Shown: positions 11,126-23,330, counted from the first letter of the stretch. The stretch is DNA of 64,000 nucleotides from Isoetes taiwanensis (GCA_021234155.1 JAJEKV010000093.1:3652024-3716023); one strand, 5' to 3'. Translations and numbers: made by a program. The notes: generated by a model from the letters alone, not told the origin.

Positions 11126-13451
11126 TGAAGGTGTTCCCGCAAAAACCTTCAACCTCGGTTTTTAGGAACCTCCGTGTTGCTTAAGGCAACCACTCTCGAG
11201 TGCAAAGATTCTTAAAAATGCACAAGAGTTCACTAAGAGTGAGTTTCCCCGAAGATAAAAAAGTCCGCCTCCACAAAATAAGTTGCGTGGATGTGATCTA
11301 TGAAGCTATGGGTCCGGATATCTTTCTACTAGATGCTCAACACTTGACACAATCTAACCGCAAAAAAACTCAACAAGGTCGTGGTAGGCTAGGTAGGCGT
11401 AAATCGATCACCGAATCCACCAATTTTTGGTCAATATCCCTAACCGAGCTGAAATTTGAAACTCGACATTGGTGGTGAATTTTTCTGGAGCTACCAGCTT
11501 TATCTTTCTCAGATTTGTTCCGCACACCAAGGGCCAACTTTTTCTTTGACCAGAAGGGACCTAATTTTTCTTTTTGATAATTTTTGCCTAAGACTATGAG
11601 AAGAGAATAAACTCGAGAGAATGTTTACTATAGGTGAACTCAGGCGTGTATTTAGCATTGCCTGGCTCTGCAGATTTGCAACTTAGCGCATAAAGACGTT
11701 AACTAACAATTTGTGTGTGCACTAGACACTCAACCAATAACAATTTTTCTTTTGGAAAAAGATCACAATGCAACTCAAGCAAATTGCTACAAAGGTCGGA
11801 TTTTCAATTTAATCGGCCAATTTAAGATACAATGTAATATCCCAAGCTCTGGGGTCTTGGGCAATGTGGATTAAATAGGTACACATATAAAATCCGGAGT
11901 ATTGAGTCAACAATCCAGATCAAAGGTAAACATAGGAGGTCAGAAACAAGCTCAAGATTATCAAGCCGGTCCTTCTTCAAGCCAAATCTTTTTCTTCGCC
12001 TTCAAGCCCTCGAAAATCTTCGTGCAGAAAATCCCCTTTGTAGAATGTTCCGTTCCGCTGAGATCTCAATTATTTCCCTCCAATCTTCTCGTCTTCTAGC
12101 TCGCACTAAGCATTCATGGCATTAAACATGATGATTCTACCAAATTTTAGGTAGTGATTTAATGGTTTGTTTGGCCGATTGAACAGATCTTGAGTTTCCA
12201 GATTTAGGTTTTTGGTAGTTCAAGCTCAATATCCCACAGCCCCGATCAATTTGGGAGACAAGGTATATAAGGGCTAAAAATCCATTTTTTCTGATTATTA
12301 AAAAAGTGTCCACGCGGGGATTCGCAGATTCTCCACCGCCCCACTCTCGGGATGCTCAAGTGGGGGATTGGCTTGGAAGAGAAATTAGGGAGGGGGTAGA
12401 TAGGAAAATTTTGCACCCCTTTACACCCTATGGCATCCATTCCCTAGAAAACATATATCATGCCTAGAATAAGGCCTTTTCTCAAAAATTCTTTTTTCTA
12501 GGGGAATCTTTTGTGCCCTATAATATTCCTCGGGGTCTTTTTTCACCATAGAGCTCTTTGGAATTTGGAAAAAATTTGGGGAGTGGATGGAGTGGCATTT
12601 GAAAAAGATGGCATGGCTAGGTAGTATGACATGGCCAATGGGAATGATGACGTGTCCTAATTTGAATTTGAAAAATTCTCTAGTCAAAAATTTTTTAGAA
12701 TGATGTGGAAATGATGTGTGTGAATGATGAGGTGTCAAAAGTGATGTGGCAACAATGATATTTTGAAATGAATTTTGATTTGAATGAGAGTTTGAGATGA
12801 AAAGGATAAAATGGTGATGGGTGTGATGTGTGTAGTATGGTGTAGAGGGACTGGCAACATCTAGTGCTCATTAGGAAGCCAAAAATTTTGTGGAGCATCT
12901 TTGAGGCATCTTTGAGGCATATTTGAATTTTGAGCATTTCCTTAGGGATTTTGCAAGCCTCTCTACATTTTGCTCAAGTTGCATGGAATGTTGACTTCAT
13001 AAGCAAAGTTGTGACTATGTCAAGTCTCTCTTGAACTAGTGGATGATGAAGCAAGTGGGTGTTTTTATGAAGGTGTATTTTGACTAGAAAGAACTTTCAA
13101 GGTCAAGTTTGACTTTGGGAGGTGTATGAGGAAGGAGCCAAGGTTCAATGCTATTTGGGATGGTGGGAGGATGAGGATGGAAATAAAAAATGCCAAAGAT
13201 GCCAAGCTCATAAATGATCACATACCATGGAATGCTCTTCAATGGATCTTCTTTTTCTTCTTCTCTACACTTCCCATGCTTGTTTGACCTTTTTGTATCT
13301 CTTGAGTGACTTGAGTCAATTGTCCTTCCTTTGCTCTTCAAACTTGAGTGTATGCTAGTGAAGCATTCTCCTAATATCTTGCAAATTGAACCAAACTGAT
13401 AGGATTAGTGCTAATACATGCTTGGCTCTTACATGCTGCCATAGCATGGCA
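11126..13451 (-). repeat. 5' LTR of the Gypsy element
   Basis: Partner of 2776-5110, same orientation and almost the same length (2326 versus 2335 bases). Its right edge directly abuts kinase pseudogene sequence on the minus strand. Just inside its left edge I looked for a tRNA primer site on the minus strand and found only a weak TGGAGGTTCTCACC candidate. Confidence 0.85.
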
Positions 13452-14460
13452 GCAACCTTCATATGTTGGATGATGTCCAATGTGCTAGAGTATCGGTCGG
13501 TTGGGTTTATCTCAACACACAACCCCATAAGCCGCATTGCCTAGACAAAATCAAGGAGCATCTCGTAAATGTAGCCCAGGGAATATATGTCAGATATCTC
13601 ATGCCCCCATGATGCTTGGTCATCTGATGATGATGTAAAAACTCTCTTCTCCCACCAAGGATATCGCATCGTTCCATTGGAGTGTATAACGGTTCTTCAA
13701 CTTGGGCATTCGCTCCTTGCAAAAAAATGGAGGGCTGTGTCCCAATCACCAATAGCCACTCACACATTTGTAAAGGAGTCATCAAAATGGAGTTTGACAC
13801 TTTGCAATTGAGCTTTGTGTGTATCAAACCCGAGTGGATGGCATAGACTCCTTCCGCAAGAGCTAGAGCTATTTCTCGAACGCACTTATACACGAAGTCT
13901 CATTTTGGCTTTCCACCGCACTTATCTTCATATCAGCCCTTCTTGGAGCACTATGCATTGCATTTGACCGCCTCCTATAAGAAGAGAATTGGCCGGAAGA
14001 TGGTCAAGTAATTCAAGAAAGGTTCCTCCATTCATGAATGGCAAGACTACCATTGGTCCCTCGTGGCTCATCTCCACAAAAGACCTCGGGGCAAGTCCAA
14101 GGGGTGGGCCAATGCCGGACTTGGGTTCTTGAAACGGATATACTTGTCACCAACAACCATGATGCAGCTCTATCTTGGCCTCCACACAATGCCAAGATAA
14201 TAGTCATCTTGATTAAAGTATGTGGTTCCCAAGATCCGGATTTGCTATATCCGGGCCTTGTTTACTACCAATGCACTTTTATAACTCCAACAAGATTCAC
14301 GGGAATGCGTGTCAATAAATGCAAAGACATTTATCATGAGCTGTAATGATAATCTAGCCCCTCGCACCAATAGAGCTCCCACCATGGATAAGACTATCTA
14401 ACTCTTTCACCTGCTCATCTTTGAGACTGCTACTGGCCATCTTGTGATCTTGCGTCGGCT
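13452..14460 (-). pseudogene. Protein kinase pseudogene
   Basis: Minus-strand pieces in the order of a kinase domain: a hinge-like segment (MVVLPFMNGGTFLNYL) near 14070-14020, a catalytic-loop region (ALAEGVYAIHSGLIHTKLNC, with NSIL after it) near 13880-13800, a DIYSLG-like segment near 13590, and a C-lobe end (CVEINPTDRYSSTLDIIQHM) near 13500-13455. The catalytic HRD is replaced by HTK, so the Asp proton acceptor is missing. Frames change several times and stops intervene. A possible start, MASSSLKDEQVKEL, lies near 14430. The Gypsy element follows immediately after the C-lobe. The fold is convincing; the subfamily is unknown. Confidence 0.7.
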
Positions 14461-14881
14461 TGAATTTTGCCCTTTGCCACGACTTAGGCCCATCAGTCCC
14501 ATGATGCCCCCAGCATGGGGGCTCATAAGTGGCACTTTATACTTAAGTAGCATCCTCTCACCTCGCTCGTGATTGCAAACCCAAGACTTTAAGTTCTTTC
14601 TCATCATATCTTCCAACTCGGACTCATGCTTTGGGCCACCTCCCCACATAATTCAGACCGACATTCTTTCTCAACCCGACGCTACAAAATGGTTAATTCG
14701 ACGTTCGGCCGGTTCAGGTGCATATTTGATTGATGCGTCTGTTTTAGCCTAAGCTCGCTACCAGTTGCCAACCGATGAATACTAGCCACTGCCATCGTCG
14801 GGGAAGCTTTTTTTTTCTTGCATCAATCTTCATCAACTATATCATCTCCACAGGTCAATCTTAGAGTAAGGTTTAGGTATC

Positions 14882-15204
14882 GGGTAAAAGCATGTTAGGG
14901 TGTACCACTTTGGAACCTCGCAAAAAGTACATACACTAGGTAATTTTGAACCGGGTACTTTTTCATTTTTGTTTTCATTAAAACTAGTACAAAAGTCCAA
15001 AATAAAAGTCAAGGACGCATTAATATTCAAAGTTAAGATAAAGATAATGCTACTGGAGACCAAAATATATATAAAAGTTCTAGAGTGTACCTTTTATTGA
15101 GATATTACATAGGTACCCAAGATCATCCTCCGGGGTACCTTTTTAGGTACTTTTTTGGTCACTAAATAATACTTTTTAAGGGACACCCTAACATGCTTTT
15201 ACCC
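14882..15204. mobile_element. Small inverted-repeat element (MITE-like)
   Basis: The ends are a 22-bp perfect inverted repeat: GGGTAAAAGCATGTTAGGGT at the left and its complement at the right. The element is 323 bp long and has no coding capacity. It is flanked by TATC on both sides (14878-14881 and 15205-15208), compatible with a 4-bp target duplication, an unusual length for the common plant superfamilies. Confidence 0.75.
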
Positions 15205-15281
15205 TATCATTGGTGCACTCCAAAGAGCTATAAATCCTGTGCAGCTGTAGATTGATAGGTCGAGAAGTAGCCACCAAAGCC

Positions 15282-16022
15282 AAAGGCATTTCTGGCAGTC
15301 ATATGACGGATTTTTGCGCTTGTCTTTTTATGTTTTGCCATAGTGCACCATGATAATCTGTATGTGGCTGCTGAAGCATTCATGCAATTGGTATCTTTGT
15401 CTTACTTACAAACTTCAGAAAGAAAAAATATGTGCAGGGTTAGTGTAAGTGCAGCCATTTTTGGCAGTCATAGCAGGGACTTTTCTACTTGCCTTTTTAC
15501 GTTTTGCCTAGTACAACATAATAACCTATCTGTGGCTATTGAAGCATTCATGCGATCGGTATTTGGTTCATGTTTACAAAAGTCAGAAAGAAAAAACATG
15601 TGCAGGGATATCTATGAACTGTAAGTGCATCACCAACAACACTCTAAACATTGAAAGGGGTCGTATGTTTGTTGTTTCTATCAAGGACTAAGCCAGTTTC
15701 TTATGCTTTATCGTAGTACACCACGATAACCTGTGTATGGCGACTGAAGCAATCATGCAATTGGTATATTTGTCTTATTTATAAACTTCAGAAAGAAAAA
15801 ATATGTGCAGGATTACCTCTGAAGTGTAAGTGCAGGCATTTCGGGCAGTCATAACAGGAATTTGTGTGCTTGTACATTTTGTCGTAGTACAACATAATAA
15901 CCTGTTTATGGCTGCTGAAGCATTCATGCGATCGATATCTTGGTTCTTCTTTACAAACTTCAGAAAAGGAAACATGTGCAAGGTTATTCTATGAACTTGA
16001 AGTGCATCAGCAACAACATCCT
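15282..16022. repeat. Dimeric tandem repeat array
   Basis: Four related units of about 150-220 bp alternate as A-B-A-B. Each holds a core like aagcattcatgcaattggta followed by aacttcagaaagaaaaaa and tgtgcaggg. B units also share catcaccaacaacactctaa and ggggtcgtatgtttgttgtt. The higher-order period is close to 380 bp. No conserved reading frame spans it. Confidence 0.75.
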
Positions 16023-16409
16023 AAACATTGAAAGGGGTCGTCTGTTTGTGGTTTCTGTGAAGGATTAAGCCAGTTTCTTGCAATGACCTCGTAGTTGAGC
16101 GCCAATGCTTGGATACCAAATTCTTGTATTGCATTCCAGGTATATTTGCCATTTATTTTGCCATTTATCTGCAAGTTATCTGTATGAAATATTGATTTCA
16201 TGATGTTCTTTGATATAGGGAGCGCACAAATGATCTCTTCCTCTCCAAGCATTGATTTTCTAAAATATGAATAATTGTCTTGCATCTTCTCTTCACACTT
16301 ATTTTTTTATCAGATCATCAGATCCAATATAAAATTTAGATCCAATAATTAAGTTGACTCTCATGTAGAAATGCTCATTTTGGTTGGAATATAATTATAA
16401 TACAATTAT
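16023..16409. repeat. Duplicated unit, copy 1 (split by a transposon)
   Basis: This block plus its continuation at 22638-22706 is about 85-90% like 22707-23143 by eye. The Mutator-like element at 16410-22637 cuts it, with tacaattat duplicated at both sides. On the minus strand (16285-16007) it encodes a protein-like stretch (LGEEEIICALPISKNIMKSI, later LNYEVIARNWLNPSQ) that is largely kept in copy 2. I do not recognise the family. Confidence 0.75.
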
Positions 16410-16441
16410 GGGAAATTTACCAAAATAACCTTAATTGTTGA

Positions 16442-19400
16442 CACTAGAGTTGTCCCTTGATGGACCATAAATGGTTCATTTGTACAGTTCGCTTTAAAAT
16501 TCATATAAAATCAATGACATAAAATTCAGTTAAACCCTTTCTACATGTTAATATATGGCAGTCATGTTGCACAGGAAAAATAGTTAAAAATGCATATACC
16601 CCCAAAATTGAAAGTTATGTTTAGGTGAATCAAGGGGGGTCAAGTCCAGTTTGCTTCATGTCTCAATAAAAGGATTTTTTTGATTTTTTTCATTATAATG
16701 GTATTTTTCTATACGAGATAAGGATTAATACACAAAAACCTTGTTCCAATCCGAAGTCTAGAAAGGAAGATATAACCAGTCAAACATGACAGGGTCAAAA
16801 CAGTTTTCTGTCTTCTGTGGACCAATAATGGTTCCCAGAAGGCTGTTTCAATTAAAATTCTATAACTTTTGCATGAAAATGATTTTTTACTTCAAATTTG
16901 GTATATAAGTACTTGACTAATTGGTCCATGCATAAAAAATATTTGTTGGGCTGTAATTTGAAGCTTCAGCTTTAACTTATAATAACACTTTTAAGTAACT
17001 TTTAATTGATGTCTATTTTGTTATATTTGAAAGAAATTTATTGAAATAGTATGTCATTGAAAAAATAATATATGAATGCTTGTATGGATATGAAACCAAT
17101 GAAAAAACAAGTAAAGAAAAAGAGCAAAAGGCACGATCATGATAAATCAATAAAGGTTTCTCAGACATAAGACCATTACTGGCCCACATGTTCATTTTAA
17201 ATCAATAACTTCTTTACCTTATTGGATCTCAAGCCGAATTTTAGGATATTAGTATTTCATGAGATCCTCTATCAATAAAAAATATTTATTGCTAGGTTTG
17301 GGCTAAAACTTTTAGTATTAGTTCCAAGTTATCATCAAATATTTTCCATATTTGATCTCTAGATTTGTGCCTTGAAAATGAACTTCAAACACCATATTTC
17401 AAAGCTTCCCAAAGTTAAGATAGCAATTCAAGATGAACCAAGGAAAAATATGAAAAGATATGCCTAAAGAAGATCAAGATAGACTGCTATGCCGATGCCA
17501 ATTATTGGTCCACATGACCTCTCATTTAAAAGTTAAGAACATCATCATCTTAATCAATTCTTTAGAATATAGTTTATATCACATTATATATGATAACATT
17601 AGTTGATTAGGGAGGATTGTCTATCTAAAAGGTGATATCGGAGCACAAAAATTAAGTAGTTACGGGCTACTTTGAATGTATGAGAAAGTCCACTTACACC
17701 TTTCAAAGATTATCTTATAGATGAAAAATCATAATATCATTGTCGGGAACAAAATGAATAGAGCCAATGCAAATAAATAGAGAAATTTTCAATCCAGGTT
17801 GGTTTTAATCCCGGACCTATACATAGTCCATGCTTATTTATATTCAAATCTTGTATATAATATATTATCCTAACATGAAATTTGAGATATATATTGCCAA
17901 CAAAGGTTCAAATTTACAAAATTTATAGCCTATCATAAAAGTTGATCTACATGTACTATGGTCCTACTTAGACTACAACATTTTGGAGCAGCCACACATT
18001 GTCTAACTTTATAATATTGGAAAGTAAGTAGGTTTCTTCATTTTTTTCCCTAATAAGACCACAACAAGGATCTCAATATCCCTTTTATCATACATTGCCC
18101 ATTTCAAAGGCTTATGGAAGAATTACAAATGCAATAAGTTAATTTTTGAGATGAACTAGAAAAACAAAAGTGCGGAAAGTTTTTGATCTATTTATTTATA
18201 GTCATGGCTAAAGTTCGTGATATTGTCCTCTATTCATCAATAACTATCACTACCTACATTATTGTTGAGTTTTAGACCTATAAAGGTATAATCAATGCAC
18301 TTTGGAACATTTCTTTGTGTTCATCCTGTTATATTAGAGCTCGTTTAGATCTAGATAATGCATGGTTATACCCTAGTTACACTATATTTATGTTGATAAA
18401 GTAAATTCCTACATAGAGTTGATTAGAATGCATCATTTACTATCCTTATGAGACTTATGGATGGGATTTATTGAAGCACTTTAACCCATATTTTTATTTT
18501 GAATTCTGTACAATAATTTCTTTAGTTAATAACGATACTAATAAAACATATAAACAAAAAAATAATTCTTTGGACTATAGGTTACCTAGTTAAGAACTCA
18601 TTGTCACAAAAATTAAGTCAAAACTTGTAATAATAAGAGAGAAATAATTCTTGAACCTCATGCAGCATTTTTAAGCAAAATAGGGTTTGGCGACTTCAAA
18701 TAAAATCAAACTAGTAATGGTGCCCAGCGTTGCTGGGCTAATGTTGGGAACCCTCAATGAAGATTCAATCAACATATCCTACAATTTTTGTAGGAACTAT
18801 CGTGTCTATGTATTAATAGGTTCATTTGTGCATTTTTGTTCAATAAAGGAAAAAGACCCTATAAAAAGTTTTGAAGCACACTCAATTAAATGAAATGTTC
18901 GTGCAACAATAATTTAGTTAGCCTCTTCATTGAATGTGCTACAAACACATACTGAATTCACTATTATACACAAAACCCAACTTTCACATGGGTATCATTA
19001 ATAATATACGTACAAATATCATGTATACATCAGTTGCATTTCTTTGCTGGCAATATTTTCTAGCATAGCACTTTAGATATTATCCAATGTTCTCTAAGAT
19101 GGCAAATAGTTTATGTTTATGCTTCATATATCTATATTGATTTGCCAATCATGTCTATATTGATTTGCCGAGTAGTCCCTAGGAACACATTTGTTCATAC
19201 AAAACTATAGATTGAAGACCTCTTTAACATGATCATAATTTCATAACCATGCTAGATAACCTCTTTGAAGGTACCATACGCTAAATTCGCTTATTATAAA
19301 ATAGTTCTTTTTGTTGATTTATGAGCTTACAAAAGGGCTCGGTTTTTGCATAGAATGCCAAGAGAATAATCGCTCATATAAAAGCATGCAATGTTGCTTC

Positions 19401-21937
19401 ACATAGGCATAAGTCACCAGAAGTAAAGTAAAAGTATGTCCTTGTTCATTTTTGGATTTATGAATTCAACACATTTTAGACAAACTTTCTCAACATTGCG
19501 TTAACGATTTTCGTGCATATGTGTCGGCATGTTGTTGGTGGCTAATGCCTTTAATGAATTCGTCAATTGGTTCAACAACCACAACGAATCTAGAGCATGT
19601 CGATCCAACTTTGAAGTCAATTTCTATTATGTCCTTAAGAAGTTGTATTTGGCACTGTGAAAAAGGGGTTTGAAAAGTTGTATATTCTACGATACTGAAA
19701 AAAATCTTCCATGGACGTTTGCCAGGACATGACATAATCCTGAGCTTTTGCCAAAATGGAGGCCAACTACTTTTCAATACATATAAGTGTGAAATGCAAC
19801 AAAAAGAAATCCAATCCAAAAGGTTTGTGGCAGAACCATGCATATATTCTTGCATCGCCCCTTCAAAATGCATTTTTATGTTGAAAACCTAAATAAAGAA
19901 GGCACATACAATTCACTCTTACATCACATCTTGACACTAAAGAGAAGAGTAACAGTTATGCATAACAGCTGTTGATAGACATGCTGAAGCTGAGAGTAGA
20001 GGTGATTAACTCGTGATGCAAGATAATGTTCTCTAAGTCTGAAACCAACCCTTTTATCTAACTTTTTTAATATTTTATTTATTAAAGAAGAGTCGAGTTC
20101 CCGCCAATTTGTCTCAGACAGACAAAGCATGAACATACTACTCTAAGTAACTCCACTACAATTTATTTTCACTGGATTGATGGGCTTAGATGTGGACAAT
20201 TCCAAACCATAGGAAAGCCACCAACGTTTATGTATCGCTAGCTTTTGTCTAACAAAGATTTATGAACTCGCCTTTGTTGCAAAGCCGGAATGAATCCGAG
20301 CATGTGTACAACTTTGAAGTCAATTTCCATTCTGTCCTTAAGAAGTTGTATGTCGATACAACTTTGAAGTCAATTTCCATTCTGTCCTTAAGAAGTTGTA
20401 TTTGGCAATCGCGGAAACGTTGGTTTGAAAAGTTGTTGTATATTCCACAATACCAAAAAGTCATCCATTATCCAATCTTTCATGGATCTTCGCCAGATAG
20501 GACATAATCCCGAAGCTTCGCCAAAATGGAGCCCAACTACTTTTCAGCACACATAAGTGTGAAATGCAACAAAAACAAATAGTGCCTGATTCTGTACCAA
20601 TCCAAAATGTTTATGCTTCACTACAATTTATTTTCACCTGGATTGAAAACCATAGGAAAGCCACCAACGTTTATGTATTGCTAGCTTTTGTCTAACAGCC
20701 AGAATGAACTCAGCTTTGTTGCAAAAGCCAGAATGAATCCAGAGCATGTCGTTCCAACTTTGAAGTCAATTTCCATTCTGTCCTTAAGAAGTTGTATTTG
20801 GCACTGTGAAAAGTTGGTTTAAAAAGTTGTTGTGTATTCCACAATACTGAAAAAGTCATCCATTATCCAATCTTCCATGGATCTTCGCCAGGATAGGACA
20901 TAATCCTGAGTTTCTGCCAAAATGGAGCCCAACTACCATTTTTCCTTCTGGCTAGGTATTTGCCCTCTAATGAAATGCTGCGTTTTCAAACCTGTACTAA
21001 GTAGAAATGGACATGCTTTGCCAGGAAAGACTTGTGATACACTTTGAGGATTCTGGCAGGAACAAAATATACCCATGGCGTAAAAATTTCAGTTGCGTAA
21101 AAACAACTGTTGTAGGCGAAAATCCAGGATGAAAAATGGGACCTCTGCTAGTGTCGGAATTGGTCCAAAACATAGAAACGTGAGAGAGCCGTAAGTTTTG
21201 AAAAGATCAAAGAGTGCATGATGAGGAAGGGCAAGGCACCAGACATATCCCTTCCATCCGCTGTAATCTGCGACATGTCATGGCAAACCATATCCAAAGC
21301 ATGCCAAAGACATGGAAAATCCGTATAAACTCGGCCGATGTAGTAGACTTCGGCTTAAAGATTTCAAACAAAGATTGTATGTCCGGGCCATTGGATCTAG
21401 AGCAACCATCGTTCCAATTGTTTTACATGAGTGGTATGAATTGAAGGAGCAACCATCATTCCAGGCTAAAATCCTCCGCACTAAAAACGGGAGCTACAGG
21501 GATATCTTTAACCCTAAATGTCAAAATTAGGGTTAGGGTTTCGTTGACGACATACTTACCCAATAACATTATAATATAAGATGATAGTGGCAAAACATGG
21601 AAACATGTAAATTGATATGTTTTATCATAATACATCAATTAATTTCATATTTAGCAAGGTTTAGACACTTTTATGCTAGAAAATTGAAGAATGCAGTTCT
21701 AGAGTGTTTAAAAACTCGCCAAATTCTTCAAAGTTTGAACAATCATACCAATATAAAGGTGTATCCAATGGTCATGAAATTCTCACAGGTCGTTAAGAAT
21801 CAAGTGAAGACTCAAATAGTGGTGGTATATTTTAAAATTAAAATTTATCTTGTGAGATATATCGGTTTAAGTGGCAGGGGGTATGGTGGACCATTTCGGT
21901 CCATGGACCAGAAATGGTCCCCGGGACAACTCTAGTG
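16442..21937. mobile_element. CACTA (EnSpm-type) element, non-autonomous
   Basis: It starts CACTAGAGTTGTCCC and ends with the exact complement GGGACAACTCTAGTG, the signature of CACTA elements. The flanking triplets are TGA and TTA, one base short of a perfect 3-bp duplication. Subterminal regions hold repeated GGACCA/TGGTCC motifs near both ends (for example 16460-16480, 16820, 17500, 21890-21920), as transposase-binding arrays do in this superfamily. At 5496 bp it is long, but I find no transposase domain; the inside is AT-rich and holds a triplicated segment (19540-20930). Confidence 0.82.
19540..20930. repeat. Triplicated segment inside the CACTA element
   Basis: A segment of about 300 bp containing actttgaagtcaatttccat, gtccttaagaagttgtattt and gccaaaatggagcccaacta occurs near 19590-19800, 20280-20560 and 20730-20940. 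The middle copy has a further internal duplication (20309-20351 and 20358-20400). The minus strand of the first copy is open from 19873 to 19490 (QIQLLKDIIEIDFKVGSTC), and part of this frame recurs in copy 2. It may be a captured gene fragment; the source is unknown. Confidence 0.65.
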
Positions 21938-22088
21938 TTAATTTCCAAAAAGCCCTTCGTATTTTTAAAATTCCCAAAATGCCCTTAAATCTTAAATATT
22001 TTCCCAAATAGCCCCGTACATTTTCAAAATCACCAAAAAAGCACGCACATGATCATTCTTTAAAGGGCTTTAAATTCTTGGCTTCTTG

Positions 22089-22480
22089 ACGCTAGAGATA
22101 AATCTATCATTCCAATGCTAGAAATTATTCGAAGACAACTAGCTGAATGCTTTTACAAGAATCGTGTTGATGGAGAAGGTTTGTGGGCATATTGTGGAGA
22201 AGCTACTACATATGCTCAATGACATATTACAAAGGTCACTAGACGAGCTAGAAGGTACAGTACTTCCTTCTGATGCATTTATATTTGAAGTACAAAGTAC
22301 AAAACGATAAGTTATGGTTGATATTGAGTCTAAAACATGTTCATGCTTAAAGTGACAAATGTTAGAATTCCCTTGCAGTTACGTAGTTGTTGCTATTCTT
22401 TTCCGACAACAACGTCCAGAGATTTATCCCCATCTAGATTGCAGAAATCCTACTTGACATTTACGTTGCAGACTTCCCCT
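22089..22480 (+). pseudogene. MULE transposase C-terminal remnant
   Basis: The plus strand encodes SIIPMLEIIRRQLAECFYKN followed by RVDGEG, typical of the region after the MULE catalytic core. About 150 bases on, FEVQSTKR leads into VMVDIESKTCSCLK and EFPCSYVVVAIL, the pattern of a SWIM zinc finger (CxCx(n)CxH). Here the final His is Tyr and the Trp after LK is a stop. Several stops and a shift show it is dead. It identifies the surrounding element as Mutator-like independently of the 9-bp duplication. Confidence 0.8.
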
Positions 22481-22706
22481 ATCGTCTATTGTAAAAACGT
22501 GCTCTTTGATGATTTTTAAAATATAAAGGGCTATTTGGGAAAATACTTAAGAATTAGGGGCATTTTGGGAATTTCAAAAATATAAAGGGCTTTTTGGAAA
22601 TTAAGTCAACAATTAAGGTTATTTTGGTAAATTTCCCTACAATTATCTATTTGAATTTATACTTGTTTTGTTTTGTACGATATATGTGATGGAAGGCGAA
22701 AGGTAA

Positions 22707-23143
22707 CAACATCGGGCCGTATGTTTGTTGTTTTTGTGAAGGATTAAGCCAGTTTCTTGCAATGATCTCATAGTTGAGCACCAATGCTTGGGTACCAGAT
22801 TCTTATATTGCATTCCAGGTATGCTTACCATTTATTTTTCCATTAATCTGCAAGTTATCTGTATGAAATATTGATTTCATGATGTTCTTTGACATAGGGA
22901 GTGCACAAATGATCTCTTCCTCTCCAAGCATTGTTTTCCTGAAATATGAATAATTGTCTTGCATCTTTTCTTCACACTTATTTTTTATCAGATCATCAGA
23001 TCCAATATAAAAGTAAGATCCAATAATTAAGTTGACTCTCATGTAGAAATGCTCATTTTGGTCGAAATATAATCATAATACAATTATCTATATGAATGTA
23101 CACTTGTTTTGTTTTGTTTTGTACAATGGTGGAAGGCGAAAGC
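22707..23143. repeat. Duplicated unit, copy 2 (unbroken)
   Basis: Intact counterpart of 16023-16409 plus 22638-22706, including the site where the Mutator-like element entered copy 1 (tacaattatc near 23085). The minus-strand protein-like frame runs from 23042 with MRVNLIIGSYFYIGSDDLIK and stops early at 22803, where CAA has become TAA relative to copy 1. Confidence 0.75.
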
Positions 23144-23330
23144 TCCATTGCCATGAAATTTGCATGCATGCACATGAATTCTTAAAAAAACAATGGACAA
23201 CTATTGCTCCTAATGGTCTTCTATACAATCTCTTGAATTAATAATTAATATTTAGGCCTTTAAAGTGTACCTATGTTGCTTTTGTTAGGGCTTGAAGGGC
23301 CCATTTTGTTTTTTAAATAACAAGAAACAC

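Larger units (their letters stand above)
2776..13451 (-). mobile_element. Degenerate Ty3/Gypsy LTR retrotransposon
   Basis: Two direct repeats of about 2.33 kb (2776-5110 and 11126-13451) bound an interior that codes on the minus strand, in order from the 5' LTR: Gag with a CCHC zinc knuckle, an Asp protease motif, reverse transcriptase and integrase. Order RT before integrase is the Gypsy arrangement. All frames hold stops and shifts, and the LTRs differ by many small indels and substitutions, so the insertion is old. Read on the minus strand the LTR begins TGCCATGC and ends CTTCA. No clear tRNA primer site or polypurine tract was found. A plus-strand reading frame lies between integrase and the 3' LTR, a position known for antisense frames in some plant Tat-lineage elements. 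Lineage assignment is inference. Confidence 0.85.
16410..22637 (+). mobile_element. Mutator-like element carrying a nested CACTA element
   Basis: The ends are inverted repeats starting GGGAAATTTACCAAAATAAC, flanked by a 9-bp target duplication TACAATTAT (16401-16409 and 22638-22646), the hallmark of Mutator-like elements. The left inverted repeat is interrupted after 32 bases by the CACTA element 16442-21937 and resumes at 21938 with TTAATTTCCAAAAAGCCCTT, matching the uninterrupted right arm. Without the nested element it is about 0.73 kb long, with arms of roughly 130 bp. Its core keeps the C-terminal part of a MULE transposase with a damaged SWIM zinc finger, so it is a deletion derivative. 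Confidence 0.88.

Noticed and set aside
15282-16022. Tandem array as a CRISPR-like structure
   Set aside because: Units are long, diverged and without short regular spacers, and the DNA is from a plant nucleus.
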